21,923 bases of DNA from Obelidium mucronatum (lineage: Eukaryota > Chytridiomycota > Chytridiomycetes > Chytridiales > Chytriomycetaceae), in NCBI GenBank assembly GCA_025765595.1, contig JAIVFH010000405.1, positions 1 to 21,923 on the forward strand, given 5' to 3'. Position 1 is the stretch's first letter. Every line of letters starts with the position of its first letter. This document shows positions 7,277-17,072 of this stretch, piece by piece. The position numbers were made by a program, and so were the translations under genes. The notes beneath the pieces were generated by a model, which did no database searches, was not told the origin of the DNA, and saw only the letters and a program-made list of their open reading frames with translations.

Positions 7277-10066
7277 TCACGCTGGTAGTGATGTAGATTG
7301 TGGTTCAGGTTCAAGACTCGAATTAGACATTCCTGAAGTGTCTAACAAATCAAGCGGATAGCTGGCCTCAGCTAACTCAAGAGTGGAATCTTGAGGATTC
7401 ATACCAAGGTGAATGGCATCATGAACAATAATGTGACGTAACTGGTCAACTTTACCTGTCCGATAGTTTTCTACTAAGTAAACTTGACTGTCAATTCCTT
7501 TGTAACCAAGAAATACACCAAGTTCAGACTTTTCAATAACATTTCTCCTTGAGCGTTGTTCATCAAAGATGAGAATGCTTGCAAGGGAACCAAAAACGCG
7601 GGCGTTCTTAGTGTCAGCGTGTCTTTTAAAGAGCGCAAAGAATGGTGTTCCTTTCAGGTAAGGATGAAACAACATGTTCTTCAAAAACGCTGCATAAAAC
7701 AGCGCGTACGTATAGTAATACTCACGCGGCAGTTTACTTTGTGAGAGTAAGCACTCAGTCATACCTTTTAAAGTACGAACTGTACGTTCTACAAGACCGT
7801 TGAATTCTTTAACATAAGGAGGAGATGCAGTCAACTCAATTTTATTGATGCGTTTAGAGCAAAAATCAATAAACCATTGGGTTGTCATCAGTTCTGCAGT
7901 GTCAGAACGTATTTCCCCCACAATTACACTGTGGTCGCGTTCAAATTTGCCAATGTGTTGGCGCATTGTAGAACACGCGTCGCTTTTAGATTCCAAAAGA
8001 TAAATGGAAATCCATCGCGTGAATTCATCGACAATACATAACCAATAGGAATCATCATCCGGAGATGAATCATCCAGATGGATAATGTCTGCATGAAGTC
8101 TACCACCAGTGTGTGTTGCAGGATTGTTTGTAGAATAAATTTCTGTGCGTGTCATTTTATGCTTAGCACAAATCAGACAATTCTCAAAAGTTGGTTTCGA
8201 AAACATATATTGAAGAGAATCATCAACAACATAAATTTTTGATTTATTCACGTTATTCAAAGTAAAAAGAATAGAAGAGATGTTCGCATGACCAAACTTC
8301 CGATGCAAATCTTGAAGTTCTACCAAGGTCAAAACGTGCTGTTTACGCGTCAGCAATCTGTTTTGTGAATCACGTTTAGTTTGAGGTACACTAACCGGTT
8401 TGACTTTTGTAGACTTTACCTTAGTAGCGTCCAAGCCCTTCTCAACTTCATCAACAGCAACGTCCGGAGCAATTTCTCCCCTGGGGGCAGAATCGTCACC
8501 TAAAAGAGAGGTAGGTTCATCAGTAACCGAAAAGTAAACATCTCGCTTGCGTTTACCTTTGTTGGTTTCCATGGCAGTATTGGAAGCGCCTGATGGCCGA
8601 AGATAGTAGAGATCCCCGTCGCGATTACCAATTAGAAACCGTTTGCCATTCCGTAAAGTAAGATAAACCTCACCTTTGGCGAAAGATACAGCTCCACCTG
8701 TTGACTCAACGAGACAAGAGACAGAACCAAGAGGCTCAGCGAGACCTGGCACGTACAGTGCATCCATGTGATGCTCATAGGCTCCAAAAGACATAACGAC
8801 AGAACCATACCCCTTGATGGGAACAGTGGAGTTGTCCGCAATGGTGACAGTTCCGCCAGTATTGGTGAGCTGAAGAGTGACAAAGTCATCCTCGTATGGA
8901 CTCATCCAGCGCGAGGCACCAGAGTCAAGGATACAGCGGCGCTTTTCACGGTAAGTGGATCCAGCGGCGCTATTGTGGTTGTTCAGATAAACCATGTGCC
9001 CAGCTGCATTCAAGGTAGGTGGGTCACCCAGAGCCTCATTGAGGAGAGCACGAGCGGCAGCGGCGCGTTCAGTCGCAGAAACAGTTGGTGCGCTGTCCAT
9101 ATCAACATCAGCGTCTTCAGAGAAAGAAGCTTTCTTGGCCGAAGCGGAGCCAGAACCAGACCCAGTCGCAGCCTGCATTGTCTTTTGAACAACAGGACAA
9201 TCAGCGATCTTGGTGTGGGTTTTAGATTGGCACACGCGACAGATTCCAGCAGGACGCTTGCCAGCCTTGGAAGACCACTTGGAGTCCTTGTTCTGAAGGC
9301 GGCACTGGGAATCGTCATGGGAACCCTTTCCATGCTTGGAGCAGATCTTTTCCCCCGTAGCTTTACCAGTCTGTGCGGCTCTGGCCTTGGCTTTTCCCTT
9401 GTCAGCGACCTTAGTCAAAGACATGTTCTTAGCCATGACTGCCGAGGCATTTTGCAAAGCCGACACAAAGTTGGCAACGGCCATCCCATAGTGGTTTGGA
9501 CCTGGAACCAATGGTGCAGCAGCGCCAGCAGGGGCACCTGGAGGTGGTGGACCTAGAACCAAGAGGGGTTCAAAGGAGCGGGTACCTGTAGAAGCAATGT
9601 TCTGGAGAAACCCAGCAAACTCCTTTTGAGAAGGAGGAGACAGAGTCATCTTACTGATGCAGTGATCCAATAAAACCCTGTGATGGATTTCATCAGAGTA
9701 GATGGCTTGGTGCGACGTTACAAGATCAGAGATCTCCGCAACAAACTCACGCACATCAGCGTTGGAAGCGTCAGAGTGACAAACAGCATTGACCCAGAGG
9801 GTTTGCCATTGAGTGCCGGAGGATCCAGCAAGACCGCCAGTGTTGTACAAAGCGCGGAGCGTAGGTATCTTGACAGATGCGAGTGGATGCTGCTCAACAC
9901 GAGACATGTCGTAGTTGGAGAAACACTCAGAGAGAATGGCACAAGCCTTGTCGTTCTTCTCAAAACGTTCCTCAAAGCGCTTGCGGGCTTCAACAAAGTC
10001 ACGCTGGGCAGTGGAGTTGTCACGTGACTGGTCACTATAGACTTTCCAAGCCGCTTCCCAAGCAGT
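7277..10066 (-). pseudogene. gag-pol: copia Gag-protease-integrase, full-length copy (unit 1)
   Basis: The frame is open from about 10066 (TAWEAAWKVYS...) through the ATG at 9907 to the stop at 7279-7277. Numbering from the 9907 Met (876 residues): Gag core; two Cys/His knuckles at 189-202 (CSKHGKGSH...C) and 223-237 (CRVCQSKTH...C); protease active site D328 (CILDSGAS); integrase zinc motif H535/H540/C577/C580; and catalytic D606, D669 and E707, with 37 residues between the last two as expected for DDE integrases. An LGVFLGYK motif near 795 is typical of the copia integrase end. Gag would package RNA, the protease would cleave the polyprotein, and integrase would insert the cDNA. The protease and integrase motifs are intact here, but Gag is cut off upstream by a frameshift and downstream by a broken linker. 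Units 2 and 3 carry near-identical copies lacking everything after residue 697. Confidence 0.9.
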
Positions 10067-10314
10067 GCAGCACCAGCGCCTTGAGCACCCGCTGGAAGCG
10101 GGCCTGGATTTGGAAACACAGCCGCAGGGACTGGTTCAACAGGTGGAAGACCAACGGTGTAACCGTCAGATAAGACAATGGACAAGCCCTTGGAGCGGGC
10201 ATAAGGAGTCAATTTGTCACGGACAAACTGGTCAAAATCCATGAGCGTAGAGCCCATGAACTTCTTGGGACGGAGAGCGTCAGTAGCAGCGTGCGAACCG
10301 GTAGACTAGGCCAT
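10067..10314 (-). pseudogene. gag: Gag N-terminus with nonsense codon and frameshift (unit 1)
   Basis: The likely original start is ATG at 10314-10312. Its third codon is TAG (10308-10306), so translation stops at once. The next in-frame Met is at 10257 (MGSTLMDFDQFVRDKL). From there a Pro/Ala-rich Gag head reads to about 10075, where the coding frame shifts by one to reach AWEAAWKVYS, the conserved W-rich Gag core that continues in the 9907 frame. Both lesions are present at the same sites in units 2 and 3, so they predate the duplication. A CAG-to-TAG change would explain the stop, but that is an inference. Confidence 0.75.
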
Positions 10315-10627
10315 TTGGATTGCTTTTGTGTTGATTTGCGGCGAGCTAATGTAAGCTTTATGTGGTTAATTGTTTGTCAGGAGACAAGTTGTTGTCTTTT
10401 TCCCTGCCACAGACTCCGCTTTTATAGCGTTTTACTGTTGCTTTAGTCTTTTACATGGTCCCATTGAGACCTGTTGAGGTTGAAAACCTCCTATCCCATT
10501 TGCCCATTGAGGCGGTGCATCAACTTGACATGGCTATTTCCAATTGGGGGAAATTAGTGAAGGGGAAATTTATTGCCGTCTGACGGCGTTAATACCCAAT
10601 GATAAGAGTTACACTTACAAAATGTCT
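10315..10627 (-). promoter_or_regulatory. 5' leader/promoter region of the copia element (unit 1)
   Basis: This is non-coding. The - strand TATAAAA at 10426-10420 lies 106 bp before the gag ATG. Three inverted repeats flank or follow it: AGACAA/TTGTCT (10382-10397, 4-nt loop), GAGGTT/AACCTC (10476-10490, 3-nt loop) and GCCGTC/GACGGC (10575-10587, 1-nt centre). The segment from TGTAAG (near 10617) to AAATCAACA (near 10328) has TG..CA ends and a central TATA, so it could itself be a diverged 5' LTR. However, it shares no visible sequence with the 3' end of the element. No TGG-type tRNA primer binding site was found next to either candidate LTR end. Confidence 0.5.
10420..10426 (-). promoter_or_regulatory. 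TATA box upstream of gag (unit 1)
   Basis: CTATAAAAGC on the - strand. The same motif occurs at 13618-13624 and 16816-16822 in the other two units. Unit 2 differs from the others by one base just beside it (T at 13615 in place of C). Confidence 0.55.
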
Positions 10628-10676
10628 TGTGTTTGGTGCAGCGGTCAAGGCGCTGGCTTGTTATGCCCCGGGTTCG
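10628..10676 (+). other. tRNA-like segment, right copy (unit 1)
   Basis: This copy reads GGTGCAGCGGTCAAGGCGC, closer to a true Leu/Ser-type A box than the left copy, then GCCCCGGGTTCGA, a B-box core cut off by satellite at 10677. Compared with 5185-5238 it lacks TGAGAGC and has GG for AA. It is in the same orientation as the left copy, as expected for LTR-derived direct repeats or repeated flanking DNA. Confidence 0.5.
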
Positions 10677-11017
10677 ATGGCAATCTTCACAGATTGATTC
10701 AATCAAGAATAGGTCAAGAATGGCCAGAAAATGACAAAAATTTGAATACCACTTGCTCCAACAACCTTGAGGAATGGCAATCTTCACAGATTGATTCAAT
10801 AGCCTGATACTCACATTGAAGCTTCTGAAATGAGGTTCGTCGCATCAGGTGCCTTCAAGAATAGGTCAAGAATTGCCAGAAAATGACAAAAATTTGAATA
10901 CCACTTGCTCCAACAACCTTGAGGAATGGCAATCTTCACAGATTGATTCAATAGCCTGATACTCAGATTGAAGCTTCTGAAATGAGGTTCGTCGCATCAG
11001 GTGCCTTCAAGAATAGG
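10677..11017. repeat. Satellite fragment inside the tandem unit (unit 1)
   Basis: It starts in mid-monomer at ATGGCAATCTTCACAG. It then jumps at about 10704 from GATTCAAT to CAAGAATAGG, an internal deletion of roughly 55 bp of monomer, and continues through about two ordinary monomers to AAGAATAGG. There it is joined to integrase sequence. HindIII sites are kept in the ordinary monomers. Confidence 0.9.
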
Positions 11018-13264
11018 AGGAGATGCAGTCAACTCAATTTTATTAATGCGTTTAGAGCAAAAATCAATAAACCATTGGGTTGTCATCAGTTCTGCAGTGT
11101 CAGAACGTATTTCCCCCACAATTACACCGTGGTCGCTTTCAAATTTGCCAATGTGTTGGCACATTGTAGAACACGAGTCGCTTTTAGATTCCAAAAGATA
11201 AATGGAAATCCATCGCGTGAATTCATCGACAATACATAACCAATAGGAATCATCATCCGGAGATGAATCATCCAGATGGATAATGTCTGCGTGAAGTCTA
11301 CCACCAGTGTGTGTTGCAGGATTGTTTGTAGAATAAATTTCTGTGCGTGTCATTTTATGCTTAGCACAAATCAGACAATTCTCAAAAGTTGGTTTCGAAA
11401 ACATATATTGAAGAGAATCATCAACAACATAAATTTTTGATTTATTCACGTTATTCAAAGTAAAAAGAATAGAGGAGATGTTTGCATGACCAAACTTCCG
11501 ATGCAAATCTTGAAGTTCTACCAAGGTCAAAACGTGCTGTTTACGCGTCAGCAATCTGTTTTGTGAATCACGTTTAGTTTGAGGTACACTAACCGGTTTG
11601 ACTTTTGTAGACTTTACCTTAGTAGCGTCCAAGCCCTTCTCAACTTCATCAACAGCAACGTCCGGAGCAATTTCTCCCCTGGGGGCAGAATCTTCACCTA
11701 AAAGAGAGGTAGGTTCATCAGTAACCGAAAAGTAAACATCTCGCTTGCGTTTACCTTTGTTGGTTTCCATGGCAGTATTGGAAGCGCCTGATGGCCGAAG
11801 ATAGTAGAGATCCCCGTCGCGATTACCAATTAGAAACCGTTTGCCATTCCGTAAAGTAAGATAAACCTCACCTTTGGCGAAAGATACAGCTCCACCTGTT
11901 GACTCAACGAGACAAGAGACAGAACCAAGAGGCTCAGCGAGACCTGGCACGTACAGTGCATCCATGTGATGCTCATAGGCTCCAAAAGACATAACGACAG
12001 AACCATACCCCTTGATGGGAACAGTGGAGTTGTCCGCAATGGTGACAGTTCCGCCAGTATTGGTGAGCTGAAGAGTGACAAAGTCATCCTCGTATGGACT
12101 CATCCAGCGCGAGGCACCAGAGTCAAGGATACAGCGGCGCTTTTCACGGTAAGTGGATCCAGCGGCGCTATTGTGGTTGTTCAGATAAACCATGTGCCCA
12201 GCTGCATTCAGGGTAGGTGGGTCACCCAGAGCCTCATTGAGGAGAGCACGAGCGGCAGCGGCGCGTTCAGTCGCAGAAACAGTTGGTGCGCTGTCCATAT
12301 CAACATCAGCGTCTTCAGAGAAAGAAGCTTTCTTGGCCGAAGCGGAGCCAGAACCAGACCCAGTCGCAGCCTGCATTGTCTTTTGAACAACAGGACAATC
12401 AGCGATCTTGGTGTGGGTTTTAGATTGGCACACGCGACAGATTCCAGCAGGACGCTTGCCAGCCTTGGAAGACCACTTGGAGTCCTTGTTCTGAAGGCGG
12501 CACTGGGAATCGTCATGGGAACCCTTTCCATGCTTGGAGCAGATCTTTTCCCCCGTAGCTTTACCAGTCTGTGCGGCTCTGGCCTTGGCTTTTCCCTTGT
12601 CAGCGACCTTAGTCAAAGACATGTTCTTAGCCATGACTGCCGAGGCATTTTGCAAAGCCGACACAAAGTTGGCAACGGCCATCCCATAGTGGTTTGGACC
12701 TGGAACCAATGGTGCAGCAGCGCCAGCAGGGGCACCTGGAGGTGGTGGACCTAGAACCAAGAGGGGTTCAAAGGAGCGGGTACCTGTAGAAGCAATGTTC
12801 TGGAGAAACCCAGCAAACTCCTTTTGAGAAGGAGGAGACAGAGTCATCTTACTGATGCAGTGATCCAATAAAACCCTGTGATGGATTTCATCAGAGTAGA
12901 TGGCTTGGTGCGACGTTACAAGATCAGAGATCTCCGCAACAAACTCACGCACATCAGCGTTGGAAGCGTCAGAGTGACAAACAGCATTGACCCAGAGGGT
13001 TTGCCATTGAGTGCCGGAGGATCCAGCAAGACCGCCAGTGTTGTACAAAGCGCGGAGCGTAGGTATCTTGACAGATGCGAGTGGATGCTGCTCAACACGA
13101 GACATGTCGTAGTTGGAGAAACACTCAGAGAGAATGGCACAAGCCTTGTCGTTCTTCTCAAAACGTTCCTCAAAGCGCTTGCGGGCTTCAACGAAGTCAC
13201 GCTGGGCAGTGGAGTTGTCACGTGACTGGTCACTATAGACTTTCCAAGCCGCTTCCCAAGCAGT
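10997..13264 (-). pseudogene. gag-pol: Truncated copia Gag-protease-integrase, unit 2
   Basis: The 702 residues from the Met at 13105 match the unit 1 protein through residue 697 except for a handful of changes: D471E, A644S, R649C, R657S and S660G. It then runs into satellite, which supplies the last five codons (ILEGT) and the stop at 10999-10997. Gag knuckles, the protease DSG and integrase D606 and D669 are present. The third catalytic acid, E707, and everything after it are missing, so integrase cannot be active. There is no RT or RNase H. The open frame extends upstream to 13264, where the same gag frameshift occurs as in unit 1. Any product would be a Gag-protease-partial integrase fragment from an internal start. 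Confidence 0.88.
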
Positions 13265-13512
13265 GCAGCACCAGCGCCTTGAGCACCCGCTGGAAGCGGG
13301 CCTGGATTTGGAAACACAGCCGCAGGGACTGGTTCAACAGGTGGAAGACCAACGGTGTAACCGTCAGATAAGACAATGGACAAGCCCTTGGAGCGGGCAT
13401 AAGGAGTCAATTTGTCACGGACAAACTGGTCAAAATCCATGAGCGTAGAGCCCATGAACTTCTTGGGACGGAGAGCGTCAGTAGCAGCGTGCGAACCGGT
13501 AGACTAGGCCAT
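13265..13512 (-). pseudogene. gag: Gag N-terminus with nonsense codon and frameshift (unit 2)
   Basis: Same structure as in unit 1: ATG at 13512-13510, TAG as third codon (13506-13504), an in-frame Met at 13455, then loss of frame near 13270. Carrying both lesions shows this copy descends from an already inactive element. Confidence 0.75.
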
Positions 13513-13825
13513 TTGGATTGCTTTTGTGTTGATTTGCGGCGAGCTAATGTAAGCTTTATGTGGTTAATTGTTTGTCAGGAGACAAGTTGTTGTCTTTTTC
13601 CCTGCCACAGACTCTGCTTTTATAGCGTTTTACTGTTGCTTTAGTCTTTTACATGGTCCCATTGAGACCTGTTGAGGTTGAAAACCTCCTATCCCATTTG
13701 CCCATTGAGGCGGTGCATCAACTTGACATGGCTATTTCCAATTGGGGGAAATTAGTGAAGGGGAAATTTATTGCCGTCTGACGGCGTTAATACCCAATGA
13801 TAAGAGTTACACTTACAAAATGTCT
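13513..13825 (-). promoter_or_regulatory. copia leader/promoter region (unit 2)
   Basis: Copy of the unit 1 leader with TATAAAA at 13624-13618 and the same three inverted repeats. The only difference noticed is T at 13615 where the other two units have C (CCG to CTG). Confidence 0.5.
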
Positions 13826-13874
13826 TGTGTTTGGTGCAGCGGTCAAGGCGCTGGCTTGTTATGCCCCGGGTTCG
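13826..13874 (+). other. tRNA-like segment (unit 2)
   Basis: Identical by eye to 10628-10676, with an A-box-like GCGGTCAAGGCGC and a truncated GGGTTCGA B-box core, cut by satellite at the same base. Confidence 0.5.
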
Positions 13875-14215
13875 ATGGCAATCTTCACAGATTGATTCAA
13901 TCAAGAATAGGTCAAGAATGGCCAGAAAATGACAAAAATTTGAATACCACTTGCTCCAACAACCTTGAGGAATGGCAATCTTCACAGATTGATTCAATAG
14001 CCTGATACTCACATTGAAGCTTCTGAAATGAGGTTCGTCGCATCAGGTGCCTTCAAGAATAGGTCAAGAATTGCCAGAAAATGACAAAAATTTGAATACC
14101 ACTTGCTCCAACAACCTTGAGGAATGGCAATCTTCACAGATTGATTCAATAGCCTGATACTCAGATTGAAGCTTCTGAAATGAGGTTCGTCGCATCAGGT
14201 GCCTTCAAGAATAGG
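13875..14215. repeat. Satellite fragment inside the tandem unit (unit 2)
   Basis: Same as 10677-11017, including the GATTCAAT/CAAGAATAGG internal deletion at about 13902 and the AAGAATAGG join to integrase at 14215/14216. Confidence 0.9.
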
Positions 14216-16462
14216 AGGAGATGCAGTCAACTCAATTTTATTAATGCGTTTAGAGCAAAAATCAATAAACCATTGGGTTGTCATCAGTTCTGCAGTGTCA
14301 GAACGTATTTCCCCCACAATTACACCGTGGTCGCTTTCAAATTTGCCAATGTGTTGGCACATTGTAGAACACGAGTCGCTTTTAGATTCCAAAAGATAAA
14401 TGGAAATCCATCGCGTGAATTCATCGACAATACATAACCAATAGGAATCATCATCCGGAGATGAATCATCCAGATGGATAATGTCTGCGTGAAGTCTACC
14501 ACCAGTGTGTGTTGCAGGATTGTTTGTAGAATAAATTTCTGTGCGTGTCATTTTATGCTTAGCACAAATCAGACAATTCTCAAAAGTTGGTTTCGAAAAC
14601 ATATATTGAAGAGAATCATCAACAACATAAATTTTTGATTTATTCACGTTATTCAAAGTAAAAAGAATAGAGGAGATGTTTGCATGACCAAACTTCCGAT
14701 GCAAATCTTGAAGTTCTACCAAGGTCAAAACGTGCTGTTTACGCGTCAGCAATCTGTTTTGTGAATCACGTTTAGTTTGAGGTACACTAACCGGTTTGAC
14801 TTTTGTAGACTTTACCTTAGTAGCGTCCAAGCCCTTCTCAACTTCATCAACAGCAACGTCCGGAGCAATTTCTCCCCTGGGGGCAGAATCTTCACCTAAA
14901 AGAGAGGTAGGTTCATCAGTAACCGAAAAGTAAACATCTCGCTTGCGTTTACCTTTGTTGGTTTCCATGGCAGTATTGGAAGCGCCTGATGGCCGAAGAT
15001 AGTAGAGATCCCCGTCGCGATTACCAATTAGAAACCGTTTGCCATTCCGTAAAGTAAGATAAACCTCACCTTTGGCGAAAGATACAGCTCCACCTGTTGA
15101 CTCAACGAGACAAGAGACAGAACCAAGAGGCTCAGCGAGACCTGGCACGTACAGTGCATCCATGTGATGCTCATAGGCTCCAAAAGACATAACGACAGAA
15201 CCATACCCCTTGATGGGAACAGTGGAGTTGTCCGCAATGGTGACAGTTCCGCCAGTATTGGTGAGCTGAAGAGTGACAAAGTCATCCTCGTATGGACTCA
15301 TCCAGCGCGAGGCACCAGAGTCAAGGATACAGCGGCGCTTTTCACGGTAAGTGGATCCAGCGGCGCTATTGTGGTTGTTCAGATAAACCATGTGCCCAGC
15401 TGCATTCAGGGTAGGTGGGTCACCCAGAGCCTCATTGAGGAGAGCACGAGCGGCAGCGGCGCGTTCAGTCGCAGAAACAGTTGGTGCGCTGTCCATATCA
15501 ACATCAGCGTCTTCAGAGAAAGAAGCTTTCTTGGCCGAAGCGGAGCCAGAACCAGACCCAGTCGCAGCCTGCATTGTCTTTTGAACAACAGGACAATCAG
15601 CGATCTTGGTGTGGGTTTTAGATTGGCACACGCGACAGATTCCAGCAGGACGCTTGCCAGCCTTGGAAGACCACTTGGAGTCCTTGTTCTGAAGGCGGCA
15701 CTGGGAATCGTCATGGGAACCCTTTCCATGCTTGGAGCAGATCTTTTCCCCCGTAGCTTTACCAGTCTGTGCGGCTCTGGCCTTGGCTTTTCCCTTGTCA
15801 GCGACCTTAGTCAAAGACATGTTCTTAGCCATGACTGCCGAGGCATTTTGCAAAGCCGACACAAAGTTGGCAACGGCCATCCCATAGTGGTTTGGACCTG
15901 GAACCAATGGTGCAGCAGCGCCAGCAGGGGCACCTGGAGGTGGTGGACCTAGAACCAAGAGGGGTTCAAAGGAGCGGGTACCTGTAGAAGCAATGTTCTG
16001 GAGAAACCCAGCAAACTCCTTTTGAGAAGGAGGAGACAGAGTCATCTTACTGATGCAGTGATCCAATAAAACCCTGTGATGGATTTCATCAGAGTAGATG
16101 GCTTGGTGCGACGTTACAAGATCAGAGATCTCCGCAACAAACTCACGCACATCAGCGTTGGAAGCGTCAGAGTGACAAACAGCATTGACCCAGAGGGTTT
16201 GCCATTGAGTGCCGGAGGATCCAGCAAGACCGCCAGTGTTGTACAAAGCGCGGAGCGTAGGTATCTTGACAGATGCGAGTGGATGCTGCTCAACACGAGA
16301 CATGTCGTAGTTGGAGAAACACTCAGAGAGAATGGCACAAGCCTTGTCGTTCTTCTCAAAACGTTCCTCAAAGCGCTTGCGGGCTTCAACGAAGTCACGC
16401 TGGGCAGTGGAGTTGTCACGTGACTGGTCACTATAGACTTTCCAAGCCGCTTCCCAAGCAGT
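14195..16462 (-). pseudogene. gag-pol: Truncated copia Gag-protease-integrase, unit 3
   Basis: The 702-residue frame from the Met at 16303 is identical in protein sequence to the unit 2 copy, including the five satellite-encoded residues (ILEGT) and the stop at 14197-14195. It therefore has the same truncation before integrase E707 and the same missing RT and RNase H. Identity to unit 2 rather than unit 1 indicates it arose by a second, later duplication. The frame is open upstream to 16462, where the shared gag frameshift lies. Confidence 0.88.
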
Positions 16463-16710
16463 GCAGCACCAGCGCCTTGAGCACCCGCTGGAAGCGGGCC
16501 TGGATTTGGAAACACAGCCGCAGGGACTGGTTCAACAGGTGGAAGACCAACGGTGTAACCGTCAGATAAGACAATGGACAAGCCCTTGGAGCGGGCATAA
16601 GGAGTCAATTTGTCACGGACAAACTGGTCAAAATCCATGAGCGTAGAGCCCATGAACTTCTTGGGACGGAGAGCGTCAGTAGCAGCGTGCGAACCGGTAG
16701 ACTAGGCCAT
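16463..16710 (-). pseudogene. gag: Gag N-terminus with nonsense codon and frameshift (unit 3)
   Basis: ATG at 16710-16708 followed by GCC and TAG (16704-16702), an in-frame Met at 16653, and loss of frame near 16468. Identical lesions to units 1 and 2. Confidence 0.75.
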
Positions 16711-17023
16711 TTGGATTGCTTTTGTGTTGATTTGCGGCGAGCTAATGTAAGCTTTATGTGGTTAATTGTTTGTCAGGAGACAAGTTGTTGTCTTTTTCCC
16801 TGCCACAGACTCCGCTTTTATAGCGTTTTACTGTTGCTTTAGTCTTTTACATGGTCCCATTGAGACCTGTTGAGGTTGAAAACCTCCTATCCCATTTGCC
16901 CATTGAGGCGGTGCATCAACTTGACATGGCTATTTCCAATTGGGGGAAATTAGTGAAGGGGAAATTTATTGCCGTCTGACGGCGTTAATACCCAATGATA
17001 AGAGTTACACTTACAAAATGTCT
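16711..17023 (-). promoter_or_regulatory. copia leader/promoter region (unit 3)
   Basis: Copy of the leader with TATAAAA at 16822-16816. It matches unit 1 at 16813 (C), unlike unit 2. Confidence 0.5.
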
Positions 17024-17072
17024 TGTGTTTGGTGCAGCGGTCAAGGCGCTGGCTTGTTATGCCCCGGGTTCG
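17024..17072 (+). other. tRNA-like segment (unit 3)
   Basis: Same as 10628-10676. This is the last copy before uninterrupted satellite. Confidence 0.5.

Larger units (their letters stand above)
5185..10676 (-). mobile_element. Decayed Ty1/copia LTR retrotransposon, full-length-like copy
   Basis: On the - strand the order is leader, Gag with two Cys/His knuckles, aspartic protease (DSG), integrase (HHCC, DDE), reverse transcriptase, RNase H, polypurine tract and an LTR-like end. Integrase before RT is the Ty1/copia (Pseudoviridae) order. The coding part is about 4.9 kb. It is broken by an early gag stop, a gag frameshift, several breaks between integrase and RT, and a stop between RT and RNase H. 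The 3' end looks like a normal copia terminus (GCGGGGGAA then TGTTGAG), but no matching TGTTGAG LTR exists at the 5' end. There, only a ~47-bp segment shared with the distal part of the 3' LTR is found before satellite begins. Confidence 0.9.
7820..11017. repeat. 3198-bp composite tandem repeat, unit 1
   Basis: This unit spans mid-integrase to satellite: integrase (from 7820), protease, Gag, leader, tRNA-like segment, satellite. It is continuous on its left with the rest of pol, so it is the copy that still belongs to the long element. It differs from unit 2 at about 12 positions by my reading, eight of them between 7847 and 8285. Confidence 0.92.
11018..14215. repeat. 3198-bp composite tandem repeat, unit 2
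   Basis: It begins at the satellite/integrase join (GAATAGG|AGGAGATGCAG) and repeats unit 1 at an exact offset of 3198 bp without visible indels. By eye it differs from unit 3 only at 13615. Both share the bases that distinguish them from unit 1. Confidence 0.93.

Noticed and set aside
8768..9556. 262-codon + strand open frame, repeated at 11966-12754 and 15164-15952
   Set aside because: It lies exactly antisense to the Gag-protease coding region, has no recognisable domain, and is explained by codon bias of the real frame.
10544..10807. 87-codon + strand frame over leader, tRNA-like segment and satellite (also at 13742 and 16940)
   Set aside because: It spans three unrelated sequence types across a recombination join and has no domain. 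It is a chance frame.
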